A stretch of 50,392 bases of DNA. Source: an uncultured Cyclobacteriaceae bacterium (GTDB lineage Bacteria; Bacteroidota; Bacteroidia; Cytophagales; Cyclobacteriaceae). The stretch covers positions 1-50,392 of the forward strand of contig CANLOE010000048.1 of the NCBI GenBank assembly GCA_947492745.1, read 5' to 3'. Under the pieces are notes generated by a model, which saw only the letters and a list, made by a program, of their open reading frames with translations, searched no databases and was not told where the DNA came from. Position numbers and translations under genes: made by a program. Below, in pieces: positions 1 to 8,706 of the stretch (positions are counted from its first letter, which is position 1; the number at the start of each line of letters is the position of its first letter).

Positions 1-68
1 TGTTTTCTTCATTCTTTCTGTAAGTTAACCCTATTGAGCTTTTCTTACTGTCCAGTCAAATGTATACA
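1..68 (-). mobile_element. 5' end of an IS3-family-like insertion sequence (partial)
   Basis: On the minus strand a terminus beginning TGTATACA near position 68 is followed by GACTGGACAGTAAG, the GGAC-containing pattern common at IS3-family ends. A purine-rich stretch (AGAAAG) then precedes an ATG at 12-10 that reads M-K-K-T before the window ends, which matches the usual start of IS3-group OrfA proteins. Only four codons are visible, so the family call rests on the end sequence and position. The element interrupts the IS256-like gene to its right. Confidence 0.4.
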
Positions 69-228
69 CTCCAGAAAGGAATATGCTTCGCTCACTTAAC
101 ATCAACCCATTGACCATCATGGAAAATAATTCATTAAGTCCATGATCTTCTACAATGTGATTGGTAATTACATTTTGAAGTTGTTTTTTACTTAATTTTA
201 ACTCGGTTTCCTGCTTTTCTATACTCAT
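31..228 (-). pseudogene. N-terminal fragment of an IS256-like transposase, truncated by an IS3-type insertion
   Basis: The reading frame starts at 228 and gives about 54 native residues (MSIEKQ... to ...GLMLSERSIFL) before running into the IS3-like end near 68; the last residues are encoded by the inserted element. The segment GLNELFSMMVNGLMLSERSIFL resembles the N-terminal helix of Bacteroidota IS256 (mutator-type) transposases, where a GL..L..M.LNALM..ER motif precedes the DDE domain. The catalytic part is absent. An unrelated small protein cannot be excluded because only the N-terminus is visible. Confidence 0.45.
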
Positions 229-312
229 AATAATTTATGTAGTTATTCATTATTATGAAGTTAATTGTGGGAAACCATTTTTTCAACTCAGACACACTTT
301 TCGGGACAGTAT
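69..312 (-). mobile_element. Left part of an IS256-like element inserted in a palindromic repeat
   Basis: Upstream of the transposase start, the minus strand carries a terminus reading CCCGAAAAGTGTGTCTGAG at about 305-287. It abuts a half copy of a class B repeat (E-type arm beginning ATCAGAAGC at 315). The rest of that repeat's left arm is missing, so this element appears to have inserted into or deleted it. The exact boundary lies between about 300 and 314. Confidence 0.4.
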
Positions 313-433
313 GTATCAGAAGCTTTGCCCACCTGTCTTCATTCACCATAGTGGTGCTATGCCAAATCTGATAAAATTCCCTGATTTATCGGTCTTTAAC
401 CCCTCGCTACGAAGTTCTAACGCATGATCCGGA
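313..433. repeat. Class B palindromic element, chimeric E arm + B arm, left end lost
   Basis: From 315 the sequence follows the E-type left arm (as at 48040) through the central hairpin CATAGTGGTGCTATG. It then switches to the B-type right arm (as at 25820-25884), ending GCATGATCCGGA followed by TTTAA. The left end is replaced by the IS256-like element. It is one of two E/B chimeras in the window joined at the central hairpin. Confidence 0.7.
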
Positions 434-474
434 TTTAAACATTCTCTTAAAAGTAGGGGATTCGAAAGCTCACA

Positions 475-843
475 TTATTTTCCCAAGAAAGCCTTTTTTT
501 CAAAGATATAGGAACCCAATAGAACAATAACAGCGACGAGTGCAGTATAGTGGCCTCCGTCCTCCACATGTAAATGTGCCGCAAAAGCAAGTACAAAGTC
601 AAAGAAAAAACCTGCGTAGGCCCATTCTTTCAATGTAGTGGATTTTCGGGTCCATAGGGCAATCAAGCCCAGCAGTTTGGCAGTGGCCAGCGGATAAATC
701 AAATAGGTAGGATAGCCTAATTGGACAAAAAAAATTTTGACCATCTCATGATTGAAAATATACATACCTGAGGAGAAGAGCATCAACAAGGTCAATAAGC
801 CCGTAAATATCCAGTAAACTATCTTATCTTTCTTTTTTTCCAT
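475..843 (-). CDS. DoxX-like family membrane protein
   Basis: This 122-residue protein has four predicted membrane segments, roughly residues 9-29, 45-63, 72-90 and 96-114. The loops between them are short. The pattern (YPTYLIYPLATAKLLGLIALW, then WAYAGFFFDFVLAFAAHLH) is typical of the DoxX_2 family of small Bacteroidota membrane proteins, whose biochemical role is unsettled; relatives are linked to quinone or thiol redox and to stress. The start at 843 (MEKKKDK) gives a short lysine-rich N-terminus before the first helix, consistent with a cytoplasmic N-terminus. It is apparently monocistronic; a class A palindromic element lies 81 bp upstream. Confidence 0.8.
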   Translation of the reverse strand: MEKKKDKIVYWIFTGLLTLLMLFSSGMYIFNHEMVKIFFVQLGYPTYLIYPLATAKLLGLIALWTRKSTTLKEWAYAGFFFDFVLAFAAHLHVEDGGHYTALVAVIVLLGSYIFEKKAFLGK

Positions 844-924
844 AAACGTGATTGTCCGAAATGATTACTGTAAACAAAAAACAAATGATGGTATGACCTG
901 GGTTAAAGATTATTTTAGAGGTAA

Positions 925-1083
925 TACAAACTTAGCTTTCAACTATCGCCTATCTTCCTGTTCATTTTGCTTCACTCTGCGTTGACCATCCTCGGGATAG
1001 CGCTGCTATTCCTGCGGTTCTCGCCTTGATTGAAACAAAATGACCAGCGGAATCTTATACGACATTTAAAACCTAAATTTGTA
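925..1083 (-). mobile_element. Class A palindromic element copy A1 (159 bp, TSD TAA)
   Basis: The ends are TACAAAC...AAATTTGTA, flanked on both sides by TAA (922-924 and 1084-1086). The two halves are imperfect inverted repeats of about 78 bases meeting at GGGATAGC/GCTATTCC with a 3-base loop. It fills most of the space between the DoxX-like and aquaporin genes. Confidence 0.9.
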
Positions 1084-1162
1084 TAAGATAATCATTATCC
1101 CATCATTGGAAAAGCCCTTGGCCGACAATGCATCCCATTTGTCGCGTAAGGGCTATATAATA

Positions 1163-1984
1163 TCATTGGCTCTGATTTCGCTTGATATAACTCATCACCA
1201 TGATGCCAAGTACAAGGGCACTTAAGCCCCAAAAGGCCGGTTCGTTTACTTCATCTTCGAATATTAACTGATAGACCAGGGCCCCGTACATACCCCCGAT
1301 GCATGGGCCAACTACGGGTATCCAACTATACTGCCAGTTCGAACCTCCTTTTCCTGAGATAGGCAGGATAAAATGGGCGATTCTAGGGCCGAGATCTCTC
1401 GCGGGGTTGATAGCGTAACCTGTTGATCCTCCAAAGGAAAAACCCATAGCCATGATAAGAAAACCTACGATCAGTGGTTTGAGGCCTTCGCTATAGCTGT
1501 TATGTCCTATGAAGAATAGACCTAGTACCAATGCAAAAGTACCGATGAGTTCACTAAGAAGATTGGCCCATGTACTTCTGATGGCCGGGTCCGTAGAAAA
1601 AACGCCCAACTTACTGACTTTATCCGTCGTAGCTTTCCAATGGGGCAGGTAGTGGAACCATACAAGTACAGCTCCCAGAAAAGCCCCTAAAAACTGTCCG
1701 CTAAGGTAATAGGGGACCTCGCTCCAGGGTAGTTTGCCCGCGACTGCCAATCCAAGGCTAACCGCTGGGTTGATATGGGCGCCACTGTACTTTCCTACTG
1801 CGTAGATAGCAAAAGCAACAGCAAAGCCCCACCCAAGGACGATGACTATCCATCCACTATCCTGTGCTTTACTACGACTCAGGTTTACTCCGGCATTGGT
1901 GCCGACACCAAATAGGATAAGTAGAAAAGTGCCGATGGTTTCGGCCAGAAAGTTTGACATAATAGTGTCATTTATAGAATTCAT
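1163..1984 (-). CDS. Aquaglyceroporin / MIP-family channel (GlpF-like)
   Basis: This 273-residue major intrinsic protein carries both pore motifs: NPA at about 72-74 (SGAHINPAVS) and NPA at about 193-195 (YAINPARDLGP). Arg196 follows the second NPA. The Asp after that Arg (NPARD) is the signature of glycerol facilitators rather than strict water channels, so glycerol or another small polyol is the likely substrate in addition to water. Six membrane segments fit the length. An internal start at residue 9 (MSNFLAETIGTF) would align equally well with family N-termini. No glycerol kinase is adjacent. The family call is secure; the substrate is inferred. Confidence 0.9.
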   Translation of the reverse strand: MNSINDTIMSNFLAETIGTFLLILFGVGTNAGVNLSRSKAQDSGWIVIVLGWGFAVAFAIYAVGKYSGAHINPAVSLGLAVAGKLPWSEVPYYLSGQFLGAFLGAVLVWFHYLPHWKATTDKVSKLGVFSTDPAIRSTWANLLSELIGTFALVLGLFFIGHNSYSEGLKPLIVGFLIMAMGFSFGGSTGYAINPARDLGPRIAHFILPISGKGGSNWQYSWIPVVGPCIGGMYGALVYQLIFEDEVNEPAFWGLSALVLGIMVMSYIKRNQSQ

Positions 1985-2333
1985 AGATCAGATCTGTCGC
2001 ATAAAACGGTGTATTCACTGACAAAGGTAAAGTACAAATTTATCGCAATCTACCGATAAGATGTTATTTATTGCTTAGACCTGCGTTTTGCCTTGTAGCC
2101 TCGTTTTTTTAGCAAAATAGACCGTACTCCATCGGATTTTCTTGGATTGTTCAGCGTAGCACCGCTGTGGCTAATGCGAAACACGTTTATTTATTGGTTT
2201 ATGTTTATTTGAGGTCCTGATAAATTTTCCAGTGCATATTACAGGTCAAACTGTTCATTTTTATGGAATAGAAGATGGGTTCTTTCATTTTTCCGATGGA
2301 GATACTCTTTTCTGGAAGCAGATGATATGACTA
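1985..2333. other. Intergenic region with a decayed class B repeat
   Basis: There is no credible gene here. Positions about 2130-2245 retain recognisable class B pieces: TTGGATT.TTCAGCGTAGCACCGCTGTGG (central hairpin region, D-type), ATTTATTGG, and TTTTCCAGTGCATATTACAGG (degenerate right end) followed by TCAAA. The rest shows nothing I can assign. Confidence 0.5.
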
Positions 2334-3899
2334 TCATGACAGTTGACCAGGTTTTGAGGGTTTTACCAAGATGACATCTTCTTTCTCTACGATAACAGCA
2401 CCTGCCGGGTCTCCTTTTCTTTTTCGTACGTATTTTTTAGGAGTGACAATGACGGGACAGAGGGTGTCCGTTTTTCTCTTGGAATAATAGGCTGCCAAAG
2501 CAGCAGCTTTTTCAATGACATTTTTAGGGGTAGTCTTTCCTGACTGTTGTTTGATGACGACATGCGAACCGCTCACATCTTTGGCATGTAGCCATAGGTC
2601 TTCCTTCCATGCATGCTTTAGAGTAAGCTCATCGTTATGCTTCGCATTTCTGCCTACCCATACCGAATACCCATCAATAATAAATTCGGTGTAGGGTTTC
2701 GGTGCGCTCTGTGCCACTTCGTTTTTTTTACCCAATCGATGTTCCTTTACATAGGCCCTAAGGTTTTTTAGATGGTCTATAGCTTCGATGGCTTCGATAT
2801 GTTCCTCCCATTGTAAGGCCTGTAACTCTTTTTGCGACAGTACTTTTTCCAGTTGCTGTATTTCGAGCTTTTGATTTTTGGACTTTCGATAAAAAACTTC
2901 GGCATTTTTTTGTGGTGACAGCTTTCGCTTCAGGGGGATACTAATGGTAGAGTCATCATAAAAGTTGAACAATTCCACTCTTTCGGCCTGTGCCGGCACT
3001 TGATGCAGGTTGGCCATGAGGACATTGGCCCACACTTCATACCCGGTACCGTCTTTGATTTCCTGTAGCTTCCTGCCCGTTTTGAGCAGATAGTTCTTGG
3101 TTTGTTTCAATGCTTTTTGCAAGCCGCCAAGTAATACACTTTTTTCCTTATACAATTGTTGTTCACTGCTGTAAGTAAGAAAAAAATCGTTGATAGCAGT
3201 GATGGGGTCCATATGGCTGCGTCTGATAGTACCCAGAGGCAGTAGTGAAAAGGTGATTTGGTTTGCAATTTCTGTAATAGTGTACTCCGGTGTCAACAAT
3301 TGCGCCTCTACTTCTTGCAATAGTTTCCACTTTGCCTCGATACCCTTTTCTTCATAAGTCTGTTGTTGAAGATAGCGTTTCACTACTTTTCCAAAAGTAG
3401 GGAAGAGGCTACTATAGTCGCCTTCTTTGGAGTTCAGGACTTCTTCGCCATAGGGCAGGGAGCGGTCGAGCCGGTCCGGTTGCAGTTCCTTGTCATTGTG
3501 CAGTTTGTTTTTGAACATGGAAACGAACTCGCCTCTTTGAAACAAGACTATATTGGCTCGATTACCGTGCATTTTGAACAATAGCTCGTAATCTTCTTCA
3601 AACAGGATACCGAAGCAGCGCTCGTTTTCGTACTGGCGTACTGCTGAGACAGTTTTGGACGACAATTCGGTGAAAAGGTCGATACTGTTTCTTCTGGAGC
3701 GATGAAAGTCCTGAGGGAAAAAGAGGCAACAGAAATCGCTAAGAAAATGAGCTTTGATGTAAAAATCGCTCTCACTGAGAGCAAAACCTATAATGAGTTC
3801 ATCCTTATTCTGGCTGAAGCAGGTTTCCAGTTGCCCTCCGGGTAGAAATTGGCTCAGTCGAACACTGAGTTGTCTCAAAAAATAAAAATTGTTGTGCAA
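2334..3899 (-). CDS. NFACT-family ribosome-associated quality-control protein (RqcH-like)
   Basis: This 521-residue protein has NFACT/DUF814 architecture: an NFACT-N domain (about 1-180), a helical and coiled-coil middle (about 190-370), and an NFACT-R domain (about 405-515). NFACT-R is recognised by WLHAKDVSGSHVVIK followed by VIEKAAALAAYYSKRK and the basic strand KKYVRKRKGDPAGAV. Bacterial relatives (RqcH) bind obstructed 50S subunits with peptidyl-tRNA and add alanine tails that mark stalled nascent chains for degradation. The gene is the last of a minus-strand operon, three bases after the hydrolase gene. It is slightly shorter than Bacillus RqcH (about 570 residues). Whether the alanine-tailing residues are intact was not verified. 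Confidence 0.85.
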   Translation of the reverse strand: MHNNFYFLRQLSVRLSQFLPGGQLETCFSQNKDELIIGFALSESDFYIKAHFLSDFCCLFFPQDFHRSRRNSIDLFTELSSKTVSAVRQYENERCFGILFEEDYELLFKMHGNRANIVLFQRGEFVSMFKNKLHNDKELQPDRLDRSLPYGEEVLNSKEGDYSSLFPTFGKVVKRYLQQQTYEEKGIEAKWKLLQEVEAQLLTPEYTITEIANQITFSLLPLGTIRRSHMDPITAINDFFLTYSSEQQLYKEKSVLLGGLQKALKQTKNYLLKTGRKLQEIKDGTGYEVWANVLMANLHQVPAQAERVELFNFYDDSTISIPLKRKLSPQKNAEVFYRKSKNQKLEIQQLEKVLSQKELQALQWEEHIEAIEAIDHLKNLRAYVKEHRLGKKNEVAQSAPKPYTEFIIDGYSVWVGRNAKHNDELTLKHAWKEDLWLHAKDVSGSHVVIKQQSGKTTPKNVIEKAAALAAYYSKRKTDTLCPVIVTPKKYVRKRKGDPAGAVIVEKEDVILVKPSKPGQLS

Positions 3900-3902
3900 G
3901 GC

Positions 3903-4664
3903 TCAAAGCGTTAGTTGTAGACCGTCATAAGCAAGGAATATATTGTCGGGCAGTTCGGTCTCGATGACTTTATGTCTACCCAGTCTATGACTGATATGGG
4001 TGAAATAAGCCTTTTCGGGAGCAATCTCTTCGGTCAGTTCGATGGCTTCTTGCAGTGTGAAATGGGATATGTGCGGCTCTTTCTGCAGTGCATTGATGAC
4101 CAATACTTTTGAGCCTTTTATTTTTTCTTTTTCGGCAGGCTCTATAGCATTGGTATCGGTGATGTAAGTAAAATCACCGATACGAAACCCATATACGGGC
4201 AGTTTGTAATGCATTACTTCAATAGGGGTAAATGCGACTCCATCGATACTGAAAGGCGCCCCATCAAGTAAGTGTACTTCTACCTGAGGTACACCAGGGT
4301 ACTTGTGTTCTGCAAATACGTAGGAGAACTCTTTTTTCAACTGTTCGATAACCTGCCGTCGTGCATAGATGGGCATATCCTTCTGTTGTCTGAAGTTGAA
4401 AGACCTGATATCGTCCATACCGGCGGTGTGGTCTTTATGCTCATGAGTGAAAAGAACGGCATCCAACTGGCATATGTTTTCGCGAAGCATTTGCTGACGG
4501 AAATCGGGCCCTGTATCGATAACGAAACTTTTTCCTTCCACAGCGATATGCAATGAAGTACGTAGTCTTTTATCCCTAAAGTCCAACGATTGACAAACTT
4601 CACATTGACAGGTGATAACGGGAACGCCCTGCGAAGTCCCCGTTCCTAAAAAGGTAATTTTCAA
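3903..4664 (-). CDS. MBL-fold metallohydrolase, PhnP-like
   Basis: This 253-residue metallo-beta-lactamase-fold enzyme carries the HxHxDH metal motif HEHKDH at residues 74-79, an IDTGPDFR strand at 49-56, and later His ligands (VMHYKLPVYG, FTHISHRLG). The N-terminal Cys cluster CQCEVC (19-24) resembles the extra zinc site of PhnP, a cyclic phosphodiesterase acting on 5-phosphoribosyl 1,2-cyclic phosphate. No phosphonate (phn) genes are nearby, so another phosphodiester substrate is plausible. The start codon overlaps the stop of the upstream 91-residue gene by four bases, which implies translational coupling. Confidence 0.85.
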   Translation of the reverse strand: MKITFLGTGTSQGVPVITCQCEVCQSLDFRDKRLRTSLHIAVEGKSFVIDTGPDFRQQMLRENICQLDAVLFTHEHKDHTAGMDDIRSFNFRQQKDMPIYARRQVIEQLKKEFSYVFAEHKYPGVPQVEVHLLDGAPFSIDGVAFTPIEVMHYKLPVYGFRIGDFTYITDTNAIEPAEKEKIKGSKVLVINALQKEPHISHFTLQEAIELTEEIAPEKAYFTHISHRLGRHKVIETELPDNIFLAYDGLQLTL

Positions 4665-4936
4665 AGCTCCAATTTAGTTTGAGAGAGTTCTAGGAACAAC
4701 TTTCTGTTCTTTTCACTCAAATGATTTACATCGACATCTATTTCTTTAAAGATATCTACCAAACAATTGATTTTGCCATCTGTGGGAAAATACTTATTGA
4801 TGATGATAATCTGGTTGTCTTTCAATATACAAAAACCGGACTTGAACGAGCCTTTTTCATAGCGGAGTATGTATTCGGACTCAGCTATGATATCCTCTAA
4901 TTTGTTCAGGAAGTTTTTGGAATATTTGACAGCCAT
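4661..4936 (-). CDS. Small conserved-looking protein of unknown function (91 aa)
   Basis: I do not recognise this family. The 91-residue soluble protein alternates charged helical segments at both ends (KYSKNFLNKLEDIIAESE; LSEKNRKLFLELSQTKLEL) with a central beta-rich part (GFCILKDNQIIIINKYF). It begins one base after the response-regulator stop and overlaps the hydrolase start by four bases, so it is clearly translated as part of this operon. The basic and coiled ends suggest a protein-binding or adaptor role, but that is only inference. Confidence 0.75.
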   Translation of the reverse strand: MAVKYSKNFLNKLEDIIAESEYILRYEKGSFKSGFCILKDNQIIIINKYFPTDGKINCLVDIFKEIDVDVNHLSEKNRKLFLELSQTKLEL

Positions 4937-4937
4937 A

Positions 4938-5309
4938 TCATGTGGTATATTCCTTGACTTTTTCCACTAGGGCATCATAGTCCAATGGTTTTTGTATATA
5001 CTCTGTAATCCCATAGGATAGGAATTCCTCTACGGTATAGTTCATGGCATTGCCCGATATGGCAATAATAGGAACCTTTGCCTTATCTCCATCATCCAGC
5101 GCCCGAATCTGTTTGGTCAGTTCGAGACCGCTGATACCGGGTAGGTTGATGTCCATTAAGATAACGTCATAATTATCCTTTTCTACGGCTTTCATCACAT
5201 CTTTGCCGTTTTTTAGGCCTTTAATGGTAAAATCCTGTGCTACCAGTATCTTTTTTGTCAATGTCTGGATAACGGAGCTGTCGTCTGCAATTAGTACTTT
5301 CTTGCCCAT
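4938..5309 (-). CDS. Single-domain response regulator (CheY-like)
   Basis: This 123-residue receiver domain has no output domain. Visible features are the acidic pair D9/D10 (ADDSS), the phosphoacceptor D53 (VILMDINLPG), the Thr/Ser switch position in IIAISGNA (about 85), and the conserved Lys107 (YIQKPLD). It lies 11 bp downstream of a hybrid histidine kinase with an HPt domain, so it is the likely terminal phosphate acceptor of that relay. Lacking a DNA-binding domain, it probably signals through protein contacts or returns phosphate to the HPt. Confidence 0.93.
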   Translation of the reverse strand: MGKKVLIADDSSVIQTLTKKILVAQDFTIKGLKNGKDVMKAVEKDNYDVILMDINLPGISGLELTKQIRALDDGDKAKVPIIAISGNAMNYTVEEFLSYGITEYIQKPLDYDALVEKVKEYTT

Positions 5310-5320
5310 TGGCGTTTTGG

Positions 5321-8300
5321 TTAATGGTTGAGTATTTTTGAAATATTGTTTTTATATTCTAAAAAAACTTCGGCTAAATTTAATAAATCTTTTTTTAGTG
5401 AGCTATAATCTTTCGATTTGACATTCTTCTCAATACTTTCGGCTAGGAAAGAGACTTTTTCTACCCCTAGTGTACCCGCATTTCCCTTTAAGGTATGCAA
5501 TTTACTTAAAATTTCTTTGTAGTCATTATTTTTGAAAGAATTCCAACAGTCCTGAATCTGTTCTTCGCTTTCTTCATCGAAAGAAGCATAGGCTTCTTCC
5601 AGCATATCATTGGAGCCGTATTTCAACAATTGTGTTACAATGGTTTTATTGATTATTTTTAGATTGGACATTCTTTTGTCATGCTTCCTAACGCTGACCC
5701 TCCCTACACCTTTCATCCAATGGACTACTTTGTCTATCAGTATAGTGGCCTTGATGGGTTTGGAGATATAATCGTCCATGCCCGCATTGATAAATTTGCC
5801 TTCATCCTGTTCCATGGAATAGGCTGTCATGGCCACAATGGGAGGACATTTTTTTTTCAACTTATCCTTGATCAGTTTTGTAGCCGTTACCCCGTCCATA
5901 CCCGGCATCTGTATATCCATAAATATCAGGTCATACTCATTTTCTGCGGCTTTGCATACGGCCTCATTACCTCCTATGGCAATACTCACTTTACAACCCG
6001 CGTTTTTCAGTATCTCGCTGGATACCTTTCGGTTGACCATATTGTCATCGACAATGAGTATTTGGGGTGCTCTGTTATTGAAGCGAAGTGGGAAAGTTAT
6101 CTCACTGTTGTTTCCCATGTCATCCATGGTCTTGGGCCGAGTAGAAAGACTGCTGTTCGTTTCTGCTTTAAAAGTGAACCAGAAAGTACTGCCGTGGCCT
6201 TCTTCAGAGTCGAAACCGATTTCGCCTCCTAAAAGTTTGCTCAGATTCTTGGAGATGACCAAGCCTAGACCGGTGCCCTCATACTTCTTGGTAGAGGAGC
6301 TGTCCAGTTGTGTAAAATTATTAAAAAGTTTCTTCCTATCCACCCCCGATATGCCAATACCGTTATCTTTCACTTCCAACTTCAGTGTATTCCAGTTTCC
6401 CTTCTTCACTACCCTGCTCAGAATGATATGTACAGCACCATCATTTCTGGTAAACTTGAGGGCATTAGAGGTGAGATTAGACAGGATTTGGAGTAAGCGC
6501 GTCTCATCCGTTACCAGTACTTCGGGTACTTCTTGTTGTATCTGATAGTCTAGGGTAATATTCTTTTCGGAAGCCTGCTGGGAAAACAAGGCCACCAATT
6601 TGTTCATCATATGGGGCATGCTCACTGGAGACTTATTGATTTTCATTTTGCCCGCCTCTATTTTGGACAGGTCCAAAATGTCATTTAAAATATCCAGTAA
6701 TGTCTCCGAGGACATTTTTATGGTATCGACATAATCGGTCTGAACGGTATCCAGTTTGGTTTTGGCCAAAAGATCTATCATCCCGATGATACCGTTCATG
6801 GGAGTGCGTATCTCATGGCTCATATTGGCCAGGAACTGTTCCTTTACCTTTAGGGATTTTTCGGCGAGTTCTTTGGCGCGCACCAACTCCTCATTGACCC
6901 TTTTCAAATCTGAAATATCCCTAGCCACGCCTTCGATAGCGATAGGTATACCCGATTTATCATAAACCATTCTGATGTTACAGATGTACTGCATGACTTC
7001 TCCGGACTTGGTCAGTAGGGAGACTTCGAAGTTTTTGATGCCTTTTTGGGACAACAATTTTACTATGATGAATTTTGTCTTGGGAGTGTACCGGTAATAG
7101 TCGGTGATTTTGTTGCCGATGACTTCTTCTGGGCAGAAGCCCATAACCTCTTTGACAGAAGGACTGACCATGTGGATAACTCCCGAGAAACTGCACCTGA
7201 AGTATAGGTCCTGAAAGGATTCGAAAATAGTCCTGAACTTGGCCTCGCTTTCCTGTAGGGCCAGTTCTGATTGTTTTTTACTACTGATATCATGGGCGAT
7301 GCCCGATATCTCATCGATACGACCGTCCGATTGGTAGATAGGGTTAAGGAAGATTTCCTTCCATACTTTTTGGTCGTTTTGATTGGTCAGCTCTATTTCG
7401 AAGTTGAGTGCTTCTCCTTTAAAGGCCAATTGGTACTTTTTGGCCCAGAAGTCATCGTAGGGAACACTGATGAGCTGCCCTTGTTCTTCATAGGTAATGT
7501 CAGGCTTTTCATCGTAATTCTGAAAAATCGCATCAAAGTAATTCTGATTGAAAGAAGTAAGTTCCAGACTCTTATTGACCGACCAGATCAGGTGAGAGCT
7601 ACTTTCAAAAATTGCATTCAGGCGTGCCGTCTGATTGTTCAGACGGCGCTCCTGTTCGTTTTTTTCGATGGCCAAGGCTATCTGCCCCGAGATGAAGTCA
7701 AGTAGTTCCAGGTCGCTTTCCGTATAGGAAGTCTTTCGGTCATAGCCCTGCACTGCTACCAGCCCTATGATTTCATTCTCCAGCTTTAACGGTACGCCTA
7801 ACCAGACATGGGGCAATAGACCATGTGCGATTATCTCTTCGTTGGCCAGTAAAGTATTGATTTCCTTTCTTTCTATGATGCGGGGCACTGCGCCGGACAT
7901 GGTGTATTCGGTGAGGCCTTTACCGTATTTTCGATGCCGATGACGTCCGTCTTCCTTGAAATATTCATCCACATAGTAAGGGAACATCAGGTATTTGCCA
8001 TCTTTTTCTTTATCGAACAGTGCGATGTAAAAGTTTTTGGAATCGATGATTTTATTCAGCTCATAGTGGATATTCTTGAACAGGAACTCATTGCTGGCAT
8101 TTTGAAAGGTCAGGTTGGTGATATTGCAGTAGAGTTCCAAGGCTTTCTCGGCACGGACTTTTTCGGAAATATCATGAAAAATAGCGCTGAAGCCTATGTT
8201 TCCAGTACTCATCATCTCCGGTGCTATCCACCCTTCCAAATAGATGTTTCGATTGTCCTTTGTTACCAAGGCGGTGCTCGTCCGATGCCCTTTCTTTTTT

Positions 8301-8587
8301 CCTTGAAGTATTTCTTGGATAGAGACCATGTCCGTATCGCGGAAATCAAAATGTATCAGGTCGGTATATTTGAGTTTGATAAGCTCTTCAAGGGCATAAC
8401 CCATGCGATGGGTCCATATTTCATTGACTGTCACGAAGTGTCCTTTATCATCACAATGCATGATGAGGTTTCCACAATGGTCCATCAAATCGCCCCATAC
8501 GTTTTCCTTGTCTTTCTTTTTCAAGCGATCGATTTCAGCAATAAGTTCATCTTTGCTTTTTTTGCTCCAATCCATACCGAAGTCCAT
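5321..8587 (-). CDS. Hybrid sensor histidine kinase (PAS-GAF-PAS-PAS-HisKA-HATPase-REC-HPt)
   Basis: This 1088-residue protein has no membrane segment or signal peptide, so the sensor is cytoplasmic. The visible order is PAS (about 28-145), GAF (about 150-310), PAS (about 325-440), PAS (about 445-565), HisKA with SHEIRTPMNG (about 600), HATPase with N and G boxes (SNALKFTRNDG, DNGIGI, GTGLGLVISK), a receiver (VDDNMVNRKV; LIFMDIQMPGMDG; SKPI), and a C-terminal HPt with LHTLKGNAGTLG. All phosphorelay residues (His, Asp, His) are present. It is the first gene of a five-gene operon and is followed directly by a stand-alone receiver. The ligand is unknown. Confidence 0.93.
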   Translation of the reverse strand: MDFGMDWSKKSKDELIAEIDRLKKKDKENVWGDLMDHCGNLIMHCDDKGHFVTVNEIWTHRMGYALEELIKLKYTDLIHFDFRDTDMVSIQEILQGKKKGHRTSTALVTKDNRNIYLEGWIAPEMMSTGNIGFSAIFHDISEKVRAEKALELYCNITNLTFQNASNEFLFKNIHYELNKIIDSKNFYIALFDKEKDGKYLMFPYYVDEYFKEDGRHRHRKYGKGLTEYTMSGAVPRIIERKEINTLLANEEIIAHGLLPHVWLGVPLKLENEIIGLVAVQGYDRKTSYTESDLELLDFISGQIALAIEKNEQERRLNNQTARLNAIFESSSHLIWSVNKSLELTSFNQNYFDAIFQNYDEKPDITYEEQGQLISVPYDDFWAKKYQLAFKGEALNFEIELTNQNDQKVWKEIFLNPIYQSDGRIDEISGIAHDISSKKQSELALQESEAKFRTIFESFQDLYFRCSFSGVIHMVSPSVKEVMGFCPEEVIGNKITDYYRYTPKTKFIIVKLLSQKGIKNFEVSLLTKSGEVMQYICNIRMVYDKSGIPIAIEGVARDISDLKRVNEELVRAKELAEKSLKVKEQFLANMSHEIRTPMNGIIGMIDLLAKTKLDTVQTDYVDTIKMSSETLLDILNDILDLSKIEAGKMKINKSPVSMPHMMNKLVALFSQQASEKNITLDYQIQQEVPEVLVTDETRLLQILSNLTSNALKFTRNDGAVHIILSRVVKKGNWNTLKLEVKDNGIGISGVDRKKLFNNFTQLDSSSTKKYEGTGLGLVISKNLSKLLGGEIGFDSEEGHGSTFWFTFKAETNSSLSTRPKTMDDMGNNSEITFPLRFNNRAPQILIVDDNMVNRKVSSEILKNAGCKVSIAIGGNEAVCKAAENEYDLIFMDIQMPGMDGVTATKLIKDKLKKKCPPIVAMTAYSMEQDEGKFINAGMDDYISKPIKATILIDKVVHWMKGVGRVSVRKHDKRMSNLKIINKTIVTQLLKYGSNDMLEEAYASFDEESEEQIQDCWNSFKNNDYKEILSKLHTLKGNAGTLGVEKVSFLAESIEKNVKSKDYSSLKKDLLNLAEVFLEYKNNISKILNH

Positions 8588-8706
8588 GGTTTAAATCTAT
8601 GAAGTGATTTCCCTGTTGGATCAGGGAATTTGGTTCTACTGCACTTTTTCCTAATTATAAAGCTAATGCCTTTTCACAACTAGGCCAACTCACTTGCTGA
8701 GTTTTA

